A stretch of DNA of 18,096 bases from Bacteroidales bacterium (lineage in GTDB: Bacteria; Bacteroidota; Bacteroidia; Bacteroidales; BM520), in assembly GCA_028701815.1 (NCBI GenBank), contig JAQVPY010000018.1:1-18096 (forward strand), written 5' to 3'. Of this stretch, positions 6,737-14,953 are shown one piece after another; position 1 is the first letter of the stretch, and every line of letters starts with the position of its first letter. The notes beneath the pieces were generated by a model, which was not told the DNA's origin, did not search any database, and was given only the letters and a program-made list of their open reading frames with translations. Made by a program: the position numbers and the translations under genes.

Positions 6737-7932
6737 TACCGCCCCTGCATTACTTTCACGGCTCGCTGAAAAACTCCGGTGACATACGAAATAGTCATAC
6801 CGTAATTCGACACCGGCACACCTAACTCTATCGCCTTCCTTAACCTGCTCTCCAACTGTTTACGCGTGATTACACACCCACCACATTGGATAACCATTGA
6901 ATAGCACCCTATATCTCCTGGTATCTCATCCAATCCCGGAACAACTGTAAACTCCAACTCTTTACCGGTAAACTGACTTAACAACTTCGGAATCTTTACC
7001 CTTCCTATGTCTTCACACGTGGCATGATGCGTACACGACTCGAGAATCAAAATCCTGTCGCCATCTTGCAATTTCGAGATCGTGGGCGTCCCCTCAAGAT
7101 ACTTGTCAAAACAACCCTTTAAACGCGCTAATAGAATGCTGAAACTTGTGAGCGGAATTTCTTCGGAAACAACACTCGAGACATACTTAAATGCCTGACT
7201 GTCCGTTACTACTAATGCCGGCTTAATCCTATATTCCTCCAGAACCTTCCTTAACTCCGTCTCTTTACATACAACATTAATGGCATCATGATCCAAAATG
7301 TTTCGTATAGCCTGTACCTGAGGTAATATCATACGACCTTCAGGAGCCGCAGAATCTATCGGAGTAACAAGCACTACCAAATCCCCAGACCTTATTAACC
7401 CCATAAACATATCATTATCATTATACCTCGTCTCCGGCATTATGCGCTTTAAAGCATCGACAAAAGCTTGCACATCCGGCTCTCGCGAGGAAAACAACAA
7501 CATCTTCTTCCCTGTCTCCGTCTCTACCTTTTTGATGAAAAATTCTTCCGGACGGCAAACATCAACTTTATTATATACAAGTAAAAATGGAATATCCTTC
7601 TCCGTAAAGGTCTTAACAAGCGACCTCTCTATGTCGCCAAAAGTGTTTTCAGATAATATCAATATCGCAACATCAATACTGTCTATAACTGCAAGACTCT
7701 TCTCAATCCTTTTCCTGCCCAACTCTCCTATATCATCTAATCCTGCCGTGTCTATCATAACGGTAGCTCCTATACCATGAATCTCTAATGACTTTTTGAC
7801 CGGATCAGTGGTTGTCCCTGCAACCTCGGAGATGATCGCTATATCCTGACCCGCAATGGCATTGATAAAAGAGCTCTTACCAAAATTGCGTCTGCCGAAA
7901 ATACCTATATGTATACTTAATTCTTTCGCCAT
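6736..7932 (-). CDS. hydF: [FeFe]-hydrogenase H-cluster maturation GTPase HydF
   Basis: HydF is the scaffold on which HydE and HydG build the 2Fe subcluster before its transfer to the [FeFe] hydrogenase. At 398 residues this is full length. The GTPase domain (about 1-165) has the P-loop GRRNFGKSS (13-21), switch-region threonines in AGTTTDP, DTAGLDD (61-67) and NKVD (121-124). A dimerisation domain follows, then the cluster-binding domain with C300-T-H302 and C350-GG-C353. These correspond to the CxH...CxxC ligands known in HydF. It starts four bases after glmM, so the two are likely co-transcribed. hydE, hydG and the hydrogenase are not in the window. Its presence implies an anaerobe that makes or uses hydrogen. 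Its placement after glmM rather than beside hydE/hydG is notable. Confidence 0.95.
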   Translation of the reverse strand: MAKELSIHIGIFGRRNFGKSSFINAIAGQDIAIISEVAGTTTDPVKKSLEIHGIGATVMIDTAGLDDIGELGRKRIEKSLAVIDSIDVAILILSENTFGDIERSLVKTFTEKDIPFLLVYNKVDVCRPEEFFIKKVETETGKKMLLFSSREPDVQAFVDALKRIMPETRYNDNDMFMGLIRSGDLVVLVTPIDSAAPEGRMILPQVQAIRNILDHDAINVVCKETELRKVLEEYRIKPALVVTDSQAFKYVSSVVSEEIPLTSFSILLARLKGCFDKYLEGTPTISKLQDGDRILILESCTHHATCEDIGRVKIPKLLSQFTGKELEFTVVPGLDEIPGDIGCYSMVIQCGGCVITRKQLESRLRKAIELGVPVSNYGMTISYVTGVFQRAVKVMQGR

Positions 7933-7936
7933 ATTT

Positions 7937-9316
7937 TTATCTCATAATTATATCTTTTATCCTACGTGCTATCGCCTCGGCTTCTTCTTGGGTCTTCGCT
8001 TCGGAATATACCCTTATTATCGGTTCCGTGTTAGAAGTACGTAAATGTACCCACATATCAGGAAAATCTATTTTTAAACCGTCCTCTTCATTAAATATTC
8101 CGTCAGTGATACTATCTTTTACCTTATCCTTAATGGACACGAAATCTGTACCGGCTTTTAAATCGATTTTATCTTTTGCCATATAATAATCGGTATATCT
8201 TTTTCTGATCTGCGACATCGTCATCTTACTCTCCGCCAAAAAAGAGGTAATCAGAGCTATTCCTAATAAAGAGTCTCTACCATAATGCAACTCCGGTAAT
8301 ATTACACCACCATTTCCTTCACCCCCTATCACCGCTTCGCAAGCCTTCATCTTTCTGACAACGTTAACCTCTCCTACGGGCGCCGTAAAATACCTTCCAC
8401 CCTTCGACAAGGTGAGATCCTTTAAAGCACGCGAAGAAGACAAATTAGAGACCGTGTTTCCAAGTCTCTTCGACAAAACATAATCAGCACAGGCCACTAA
8501 AGTATATTCCTCCCCAAAATAATCTCCTGTCTCACACATCAAAGCCAACCTGTCAACATCCGGATCAACGGCAATTCCAAAATCGCATCCATTACCCCTG
8601 ATCATAGCACTTAAATCTACAAGATTCGCCGCTAATGGTTCCGGATTATGCGAAAACTCTCCCGTGATATCACAATTCAACTTAATAATACCTTCTTTTT
8701 TTATCCCTAAACGTTCCAATAGCCTCGGAACAGCAAAACCACCGGTTGAATTAATACCATCTACCGCAACCCTTAAACCCGACTCCCTTATAGCCTTTAT
8801 ATCAACATAAGGAAGATCAATAATCTTATCTATATGACAATCAAGGATATCGTCAACCATATACATCTTTCCCATCGATTTATAGTCGCAATATACAAAA
8901 CTTCCCTCTCCCGCAAGAGCCTTTATACGTGCACCTTCCTCACCGTCAATAAACTCGCCTCGGGAATTAAAAAGTTTCAATGCATTCCATTGCATAGGAT
9001 TGTGACTGGCAGATATCATAATTCCACCATCAGCGCAATACTGTACTATGCCCATCTCTATTGTAGGAGTAGTTGTAAGACCACAATCAAGGACATCAAC
9101 GCCCATCATCAACAAAGTGTTCATCACTAGAGACTGTACAATAGGTCCGGTAACCCGCCCGTCTCTTCCAACCATCACTACCGGCCTGTCACACTTTTCT
9201 TTCATCATAACGGAATATGCAGCAGAATAATTTATTATATCAATGGGGGTCAGATTATTAACAGGAAATCCGCCTATTGTCCCTCGGATACCTGAAATCG
9301 AAGAAATCAATGTCAT
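7937..9316 (-). CDS. glmM: Phosphoglucosamine mutase (alpha-D-phosphohexomutase family)
   Basis: This cytoplasmic enzyme interconverts glucosamine-6-phosphate and glucosamine-1-phosphate, feeding UDP-GlcNAc for peptidoglycan and lipopolysaccharide. It is 459 residues, normal for the family. The opening MTLISSISGIRGTIGG is typical of Bacteroidota GlmM. The phosphoserine loop is ISASHNP with Ser104. The metal-binding loop is DPDVDR (251-256), the sugar-specificity loop is GGEGNGG (331-337), and the C-terminal phosphate-binding loop is RTSNTEP (426-432). All four active-site loops are intact. Phosphomannomutase is the main alternative, since the families are close; the N-terminal signature favours GlmM. 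It is first in the glmM-hydF-rseC-like unit and divergent from the T9SS gene. Confidence 0.88.
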   Translation of the reverse strand: MTLISSISGIRGTIGGFPVNNLTPIDIINYSAAYSVMMKEKCDRPVVMVGRDGRVTGPIVQSLVMNTLLMMGVDVLDCGLTTTPTIEMGIVQYCADGGIMISASHNPMQWNALKLFNSRGEFIDGEEGARIKALAGEGSFVYCDYKSMGKMYMVDDILDCHIDKIIDLPYVDIKAIRESGLRVAVDGINSTGGFAVPRLLERLGIKKEGIIKLNCDITGEFSHNPEPLAANLVDLSAMIRGNGCDFGIAVDPDVDRLALMCETGDYFGEEYTLVACADYVLSKRLGNTVSNLSSSRALKDLTLSKGGRYFTAPVGEVNVVRKMKACEAVIGGEGNGGVILPELHYGRDSLLGIALITSFLAESKMTMSQIRKRYTDYYMAKDKIDLKAGTDFVSIKDKVKDSITDGIFNEEDGLKIDFPDMWVHLRTSNTEPIIRVYSEAKTQEEAEAIARRIKDIIMR

Positions 9317-9336
9317 ATCTTATTTATTTAAATATG

Positions 9337-9344
9337 CAAAAGTA
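9337..9344 (-). promoter_or_regulatory. Promoter -7 element for glmM-hydF
   Basis: On the minus strand TACTTTTG matches TAnnTTTG exactly and lies 20 bases upstream of the glmM ATG. No clear -33 TTTG is visible in the A/T-rich sequence behind it. The rest of the divergent intergenic region (9317-9456) is extremely A/T-rich, and I could not find an exact plus-strand promoter for the T9SS gene in it. Confidence 0.5.
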
Positions 9345-9456
9345 AATAATTATTTTGAAAAAATTTTTTATAAAAAGACGAAAAAAAAGGTCACACATTC
9401 ATAAAAAATGGAACTAACTAATGACATCAAATATTATTAACTTAATTCTTTTTACG

Positions 9457-12400
9457 ATGAAAAAAATTATTCTACTATTTATGGCGCTAACATGTTCGGC
9501 GTCATTATTAATGACGAGTGCCATGGCACAAAGTAACGAGTCCGATATTATTATCAGCGAGATCCTATATAATCCGCCAGGAACCGACTCGATCGAATTT
9601 ATCGAAATCTACAACAACGGCTCTTCACCTTTCGATCTCAACGGCTGTAAAATTATCGGACCGTTTACCTATCCATTCGGAGAAATCACAATTCAGCCTT
9701 CCGAATATTATGTCATCGCGAATGATTCCGCCCTAATGAAACGGCTTTTTGGAATCACCACCGGACACTGGGGCAATCATTCCCTCGTCAACTCCTCTAA
9801 ACTCGTCCAAATCCTCGACGTGTCTCAAAATGTCCTCGACAGCATCTGTTACTCAGGTTCTGCTCCCTGGCCACGAATTACTACTTCTGGCGGACCGTCT
9901 ATTGAACTTAACAACATGACTTCCGACAACAGTCTCGGAGCTCAATGGAAACTGTCTACGACTTATGGAACGACTTTAAATTCCGGCGACACTCTTTTCT
10001 GCTCTCCTGGAGCAGCAAACCTGCCGTATATTCCGGAAGCAGACTTCTATTGCGAGTCGCGCACAATACACCCCGCAACAAGTGCCGCTTTCTTGAATAC
10101 TTCCTTCGGTAACGACCTGACTTACGAATGGATCTTCGAAGGCGGATCTCCTAACATCTCATATCAAGAAAACCCTACAATATTATACTCCGACGCCGGA
10201 TTTTATAACGTAAAACTGACCGCCTCTAACATTACAGGCAGTCACACTCTTGAAAAATCCGATTATATAGCAGTCCGCCCCGAAGAATGCGAAGTTATAT
10301 CTACCCTGCCCTTCACAGAAAACTTTTCTTCTATACCTGAATGCTGGACACTTCAACCGGCTAACGGAACCGGAGCCTGGATACTCGACAACACTTACGG
10401 ATATAATGATAACACCTCCCTTAAATTCAACTGTGCCGCGTATCCCGCAGGTACAACAGCAAAAATATCTACCCCCCAAATTGATCTGTCGGAGTACAAT
10501 ATGCCGTCATTATCGTTTTATTACTATGGACCTAACAACAATGCAGATATTCCACCTACCATTACAATAAAGGAATTCGACGGGACACTCTCACTCCTCT
10601 CTGAAAATGTCGTCTCAGCCAGCACGGATACGTGGCTTCAATTTTCCAAAATGCTGAATACAAATACTGAATACATATTACTCACAACTGTTAACACAGA
10701 AAATAATAACGCCATCTATATCGACTACCTCGAATTAAAAGATAGACCCGCTAACACATGGAAAGTATCCGGTAATGTTACCGTCGAAAATGTACCTGTC
10801 GCCAATGTCTCCATTTCCATCGACGCTGAGACGTCTGCTACCACAGATGTAAACGGCGAGTATTTCGTATATGTCGATTACCTGTGGTCCGGCATTATTA
10901 AACCGGTGTCGGAAAACTATCTATTTTCACCCTCATACGCTGAAATTGTCGACATTTCCGGCGATATGGAAAACGTCAACTTCACTGCTTGCGTCCTACC
11001 CGAAGGCTGGTATTTCCAACAAACGGCAGCAAGCCACTCATTCTGCATCCTGTCCACCGCCATCGCTCCCAACAGCGGAATCCCTACCGGATCTCTGATA
11101 GGCGTTTTTTATAACGACGAACTTGGAGAACACTGCTGCGGGGCGGGAATATACCCCGACGGCGAGACATTCTGCCTTAACGCATGGGCTCTCGACGAAA
11201 TTTCAGGAGATGGCGGCTTTCAAAACGGCAATGAAATTATTTGGAAAGTCTATAATGCGGAGAATTCAAGGGTCTTATACGCTAACGCAGAATACTCATC
11301 GGGACCGGAGGTGTTTCAAACAGACGAGCTGTCATTAATAAGCAGCCTCGCTATAGATCAGTCGAACCAGATTCTGACAATCCCTGCCGGATGGAGTGCC
11401 ATTTCATCCTATATTATTCCCTACGACGACAGCCTCGCAGATATCTTCGCCACCTCAAGCTCGGAAATAATCGCAGTCATGAACGATAGTGGCATATTCT
11501 TCCCCAATAGCGGAAACAGCACCTTATCTACATGGAACGCGGAATCAGGCTGGTTAATAAAAACCTTGTCGAACATCACTACCACATTCACGGGAGGCAT
11601 CAATAGAGATATGCAAGTCGTGCTACCCGAAGGATGGACTCTTTTCCCTGTCAAAACAGATGCCCCCGCCGATATTGAAACCGTATTCGCAGATATATTG
11701 GATAAGGTAGACATCATAAAAGGATATGGTAATAATGAAATATATGTCCCCGGTATCACAGGCAGCTTCGACCTGCTGCCCGGTAAAGCCTATAAAGCAC
11801 GACTAAATTCTCAGGATACCGTCTCTTTTGAATATGCCACTCCGGGTGGAAAATCGCCGAAATCGACAGCTTGTATTGCCTTCCCTAACAGTGAAATTGT
11901 GCCACCTACAAATATCGACCATGTCTTCATCTTTAACTGCGGCGACAGCTTGCTTAACGGAGACATCATAGGGGCCTTCTCCGACGAGCGCCTGTATTGC
12001 TGCGGATCCGGCTCCGTCGATGAAAACGGGCTGACTGTATTCAAGGTCTTCGGTGATGATATGCTGACCCCTGAAATCGACGGCATGACCGCCCTCGAAA
12101 AAATATCCTTCTGCCTCTACCGGGACGGGAAAACTTATAATATTAATGTAAATTTCGACCCCTCAAGCGCAAACCGTGACCGTTTTATTCCCGACGGATT
12201 ATCCCTCATAAATAAAATAAAAATAACAAGTATGGGCGACGAGGAAAACTCCCCCTCAAAAATAAAACTATATCCGAATCCCGTGGACAATATACTCTTT
12301 GTCGAAAAAAATGACGACATTATATACATCTATAAAATACTCTCAGTTACCGGTACCGAAATATCTTCGGGCACCCTATCCAATAGGGTAAATGAAATTT

Positions 12401-12486
12401 ATCTAGGCGACTGCAATAAAGGAATGATGATTATTTCCATCAGCGATAACAACGGATGGAAAATGACCGGAAAAATCGTTAAATAA
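9457..12486 (+). CDS. T9SS-exported multidomain surface protein (lamin-tail, PKD, duplicated modules)
   Basis: This 1009-residue protein starts at the ATG at 9457, which gives a classic signal peptide (MKKIILLFMAL...SAMA, cleavage near residue 24). An ATG at 9421 would add 12 residues ahead of the signal and is less likely. In order: a lamin-tail-like domain (about 30-140, IIISEILYNPPG, FIEIYNNG); a PKD domain (about 196-274, with YSDAGFYNVKLTASN); a jelly-roll-like region (285-428, PFTENFSSIPECW); and a carboxypeptidase-regulatory-like beta domain (435-512, DVNGEYFVYV). Next come four C-terminal modules in the order A-B-B-A (524-634, 638-714, 718-794, 822-922). Last is a type A T9SS sorting domain (930-1009, IKLYPNPVDN). 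It is predicted to be secreted through the outer membrane and attached to the surface or released. No catalytic domain is visible; adhesion or structural roles are possible. Confidence 0.88.
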   Translation: MKKIILLFMALTCSASLLMTSAMAQSNESDIIISEILYNPPGTDSIEFIEIYNNGSSPFDLNGCKIIGPFTYPFGEITIQPSEYYVIANDSALMKRLFGITTGHWGNHSLVNSSKLVQILDVSQNVLDSICYSGSAPWPRITTSGGPSIELNNMTSDNSLGAQWKLSTTYGTTLNSGDTLFCSPGAANLPYIPEADFYCESRTIHPATSAAFLNTSFGNDLTYEWIFEGGSPNISYQENPTILYSDAGFYNVKLTASNITGSHTLEKSDYIAVRPEECEVISTLPFTENFSSIPECWTLQPANGTGAWILDNTYGYNDNTSLKFNCAAYPAGTTAKISTPQIDLSEYNMPSLSFYYYGPNNNADIPPTITIKEFDGTLSLLSENVVSASTDTWLQFSKMLNTNTEYILLTTVNTENNNAIYIDYLELKDRPANTWKVSGNVTVENVPVANVSISIDAETSATTDVNGEYFVYVDYLWSGIIKPVSENYLFSPSYAEIVDISGDMENVNFTACVLPEGWYFQQTAASHSFCILSTAIAPNSGIPTGSLIGVFYNDELGEHCCGAGIYPDGETFCLNAWALDEISGDGGFQNGNEIIWKVYNAENSRVLYANAEYSSGPEVFQTDELSLISSLAIDQSNQILTIPAGWSAISSYIIPYDDSLADIFATSSSEIIAVMNDSGIFFPNSGNSTLSTWNAESGWLIKTLSNITTTFTGGINRDMQVVLPEGWTLFPVKTDAPADIETVFADILDKVDIIKGYGNNEIYVPGITGSFDLLPGKAYKARLNSQDTVSFEYATPGGKSPKSTACIAFPNSEIVPPTNIDHVFIFNCGDSLLNGDIIGAFSDERLYCCGSGSVDENGLTVFKVFGDDMLTPEIDGMTALEKISFCLYRDGKTYNINVNFDPSSANRDRFIPDGLSLINKIKITSMGDEENSPSKIKLYPNPVDNILFVEKNDDIIYIYKILSVTGTEISSGTLSNRVNEIYLGDCNKGMMIISISDNNGWKMTGKIVK

Positions 12487-12504
12487 AAACGTCCCACGAT
12501 TTTT
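12471..12504. terminator. Possible bidirectional terminator in the overlapping 3' ends of two genes
   Basis: AAAAATCGT (12471-12479) and ACGATTTTT (12496-12504) form a perfect 9-bp inverted repeat with a 16-base loop. It straddles both stop codons: the plus gene stops at 12486 and aroE at 12479. The A and T runs lie within the arms, so the hairpin could end transcription both ways. The stem is A/T-rich and therefore weak. Confidence 0.45.
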
Positions 12505-13276
12505 GCGCCTGTAACCTCAGCATTTCCATGCCGTTTACGGTAATGCAACCGCGCTTTGCTCCTTCTCTCAAAAATATTGTCTGTGGCGGATTGTACACAA
12601 GATCTATCATCAGAGAGTCGGGGCTGAGTGCGTTGTACGGAAACTTCACCTCTTCGCCGAAACCAAGAGTGCCACAAGGAGTCGCATTGATAATGATATT
12701 AAAACCTCGCAATGATAATTTAATATAGTCTGTGAACAACCCTTCATACGAAATTGTCTGAACTTCCACTTTATTATTACGGCTTTCACAAACGCCTGAA
12801 TCTAAGCACTTATCACTACCTCCAATAAAGCGCGAAACAAACAAATACGGTATGCCTTTTTTTTGCAGAGCATACGCCACGGACTTGGCTGCTCCGCCTG
12901 TTCCAAGGATTACGGCACCCTGATGCGATGAACCCTTATGTGACATGAGCACAGATTCAAAAGATGACATATCGGTATTATATCCGACAAGTTTTAATGG
13001 ATTGCGCAGAACTTTAATACAATTGACGGACCCTATCGATGCAGCCGTTTCGGAGAGCACGTCAAGAAAAGGGATCACCGCCTCTTTATACGGAACGGTA
13101 ATATTCAACCCTGCGATATCTTCATTATCCTTAAGAAACGGCAGCAACTGTTCTATATTTGGGATATCGACGATGCCGTATTCAGCATCAAGATTTCTGC
13201 GATTGATAATATCAGCATGTATTTTCGGCGACAGAGAGTAGGAGATATTTCGTCCTATTAACATGAATCTCTTCAT
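12479..13276 (-). CDS. aroE: Shikimate dehydrogenase
   Basis: AroE reduces 3-dehydroshikimate to shikimate with NADPH in aromatic amino acid synthesis. It is 265 residues from the ATG at 13276; the frame can extend to a TTG at 13285, but MKRFMLIG is the usual opening. Shikimate-binding residues appear in SYSLSP (12-17), the catalytic Lys64 is in NITVPYK, then NCIK (85-88) and GYNTD (98-102, Asp102). The nucleotide-binding loop is LGTGGAAKS, with VSR at 147-149 for the NADP phosphate. NATPCG and the C-terminal NGMEMLRLQAQKSW close the protein. The region after VSR (about 151-180) is longer than minimal. It lies nine bases after the TPR gene and overlaps the convergent T9SS gene by eight bases. 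Confidence 0.95.
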   Translation of the reverse strand: MKRFMLIGRNISYSLSPKIHADIINRRNLDAEYGIVDIPNIEQLLPFLKDNEDIAGLNITVPYKEAVIPFLDVLSETAASIGSVNCIKVLRNPLKLVGYNTDMSSFESVLMSHKGSSHQGAVILGTGGAAKSVAYALQKKGIPYLFVSRFIGGSDKCLDSGVCESRNNKVEVQTISYEGLFTDYIKLSLRGFNIIINATPCGTLGFGEEVKFPYNALSPDSLMIDLVYNPPQTIFLREGAKRGCITVNGMEMLRLQAQKSWDVFI

Positions 13277-13285
13277 AAAAATCAA

Positions 13286-14506
13286 TCAATTAGAGACCTT
13301 TTCACTGATGATATCCAACACGTTAGGGTCGTTATTAAACTCAGGATAGTCTTTTATCCACGACCAATCGAGTTCTCCCTCGTCCATCTCGACAGCAGAA
13401 TGAAGGCGCACATACGCCTCCTGTTGTTGTCCAGCATAAAAATAGCAGACGCTGAGAGTGACCTGCAAAACAGGCTCATCCTTTAGAGTCGCAGCCTGAA
13501 ATCTAAGCAGTGGTATCGCTTTATCCGGCTGTCCCATATCGAGGTACAGGGCAGCAAGGTTAACAGAACACTCTATGTTCAGATTATTTTCAGCGAGTCC
13601 TGCGAGAAATGCCTTCTCAGCCTCTTCACCCCTGTCGGTCTCATAGAGAATCATCGCTTTCGTCTTAAAATAGTCGCTATTATGTTCATCAAGTTCCAAA
13701 GCCTTGTCCACCCATGAAAGCGCCAGAATATAATCCTCCGCTGCAAGATATTCCTTTGCGAGTTCACAATATGCATCGCTAAAATCCGGTCTTATCTTAA
13801 TACAATTCTTATAATTCTCTATGGCACGGTCATACTTCCCAATAATAGAATAGCATTCGCCAAGGTAATAATGGGTGAGATACTTTTCATCACCGTCGTA
13901 TTGCAGCGACTTCTCGTACGACTGTATTGCCCTCAGATAATCATCACTTTGAGAATACACATTACCGAGATTAAAATATGTCGAGGCGCTTTCAGAATTG
14001 ATGGCTATTGAATACAGATAGGCGTCTATGGCTTCCGCTTGTTTTCCGGCATAAACATAAGCCTGACCAAGCACAAACCATGCTACCGGAGAAAAAGGAG
14101 CAATATCCGTTACGTATAATTTCAATTCCTTTATAGCATCATCGTAATCTTTCAGAGCATCCCAACATTGTATCATATCATATAGGATATTCTCGTCCGG
14201 CAAATCACCTTTTTTCCGGAGGCAGAACTTATAAAACTCCACTGCCTTGCTATATTCACCTATCGTCTGAAAATACCTCGCCGCATACACATGAGCCATC
14301 GGTGATTTGGGAAAATTTCTTAAAGCAAGCCTGAGGGCATATTTGAACTTTTGAAAATCTACATTAACATGACAAAAATATTCCAGAATTACTTCAAACT
14401 CCTCTTCAGTCCAAAAATAGCTTTTCTTCTCCCGATAGATTGTTTGAAACTGCCTTATTAAATACCCGTTGAATCTATTATCAAAATTATTGTCCTCTTT
14501 TAACAT
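13286..14506 (-). CDS. Tetratricopeptide repeat protein
   Basis: This 406-residue soluble protein consists mainly of about nine tandem TPR units (roughly residues 70-380). Good examples are YFNLGNVYSQSDDYLRAIQS near 177 and YYLGECYSIIGKYDRAIENY near 213. There is no signal peptide or membrane segment, so it is probably cytoplasmic. The N-terminal 60 residues and the acidic C-terminal 30 fall outside the repeats. TPRs form helical scaffolds for protein binding; the partner cannot be inferred. Its start codon overlaps the end of the DUF1573 gene by 20 bases and aroE follows after nine bases, so all are likely one transcript. TPR proteins of this type are common in nusB- or aroE-linked Bacteroidota operons, but I know no defined function. 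Confidence 0.9.
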   Translation of the reverse strand: MLKEDNNFDNRFNGYLIRQFQTIYREKKSYFWTEEEFEVILEYFCHVNVDFQKFKYALRLALRNFPKSPMAHVYAARYFQTIGEYSKAVEFYKFCLRKKGDLPDENILYDMIQCWDALKDYDDAIKELKLYVTDIAPFSPVAWFVLGQAYVYAGKQAEAIDAYLYSIAINSESASTYFNLGNVYSQSDDYLRAIQSYEKSLQYDGDEKYLTHYYLGECYSIIGKYDRAIENYKNCIKIRPDFSDAYCELAKEYLAAEDYILALSWVDKALELDEHNSDYFKTKAMILYETDRGEEAEKAFLAGLAENNLNIECSVNLAALYLDMGQPDKAIPLLRFQAATLKDEPVLQVTLSVCYFYAGQQQEAYVRLHSAVEMDEGELDWSWIKDYPEFNNDPNVLDIISEKVSN

Positions 14507-14942
14507 TGGCCTTGATATATAATGTCGTCACATTAGGCTGGGTATTAGCCTGAACCTGAATACTTTTATTCTGGAAGCCTATTATTCCCTTAGAGTCAAA
14601 TGTGACATCAATAAACCCGCTTTCGCCGGGTTTTATGGGATGTTTTGGGAAATTGGGAACAGTACAGCCGCATCCTGCTTTTGCGCTGGAGATAATAAGA
14701 TCAGACTTTCCCTCATTCGTAAACTTAAAAGAATATCTTATTGACTCACCGGTGATCAGATCTCCAAAATCATGTGTAGTACTCTCAAAAGTCATAGTAG
14801 GCAACACGCTCATGTCATCATTTCCCGAAGCTGTAATGGGATTATTAATCAGCGAACTCGAATACTGCTTGCGATTTTTACACGAAACCGTCAATGTCAG
14901 TAACGACATCACACATACTATAAATAAAAGTCTGTTTTTCAT
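14487..14942 (-). CDS. DUF1573 domain lipoprotein
   Basis: This 151-residue protein has a lipoprotein signal with a VSC lipobox at Cys21. One DUF1573 domain (about 50-148) follows, recognised by THDFGDLITGESIRYSFKFT, the Cys91-Gly-Cys93 pair in AGCGCTVP, and the KPGESGFIDVTFDS strand region. DUF1573 has an immunoglobulin-like fold related to ASH/MSP domains and is abundant in Bacteroidota. Its role is not established. The lipobox suggests a periplasmic or surface location. It sits 11 bases after nusB, a neighbour pairing seen widely in this phylum, and overlaps the TPR gene by 20 bases. Confidence 0.92.
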   Translation of the reverse strand: MKNRLLFIVCVMSLLTLTVSCKNRKQYSSSLINNPITASGNDDMSVLPTMTFESTTHDFGDLITGESIRYSFKFTNEGKSDLIISSAKAGCGCTVPNFPKHPIKPGESGFIDVTFDSKGIIGFQNKSIQVQANTQPNVTTLYIKANVKRGQ

Positions 14943-14953
14943 ATAACAAAATA

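Noticed and set aside
7010..7030. CACGTGG resembling the centre of parS
   Set aside because: The flanks do not match TGTTTCACGTGAAACA and it lies inside hydF coding sequence.
9421..9456. Upstream ATG of the T9SS protein
   Set aside because: It would put 12 residues ahead of a canonical signal peptide; the ATG at 9457 gives the lysine-lysine-hydrophobic start expected.
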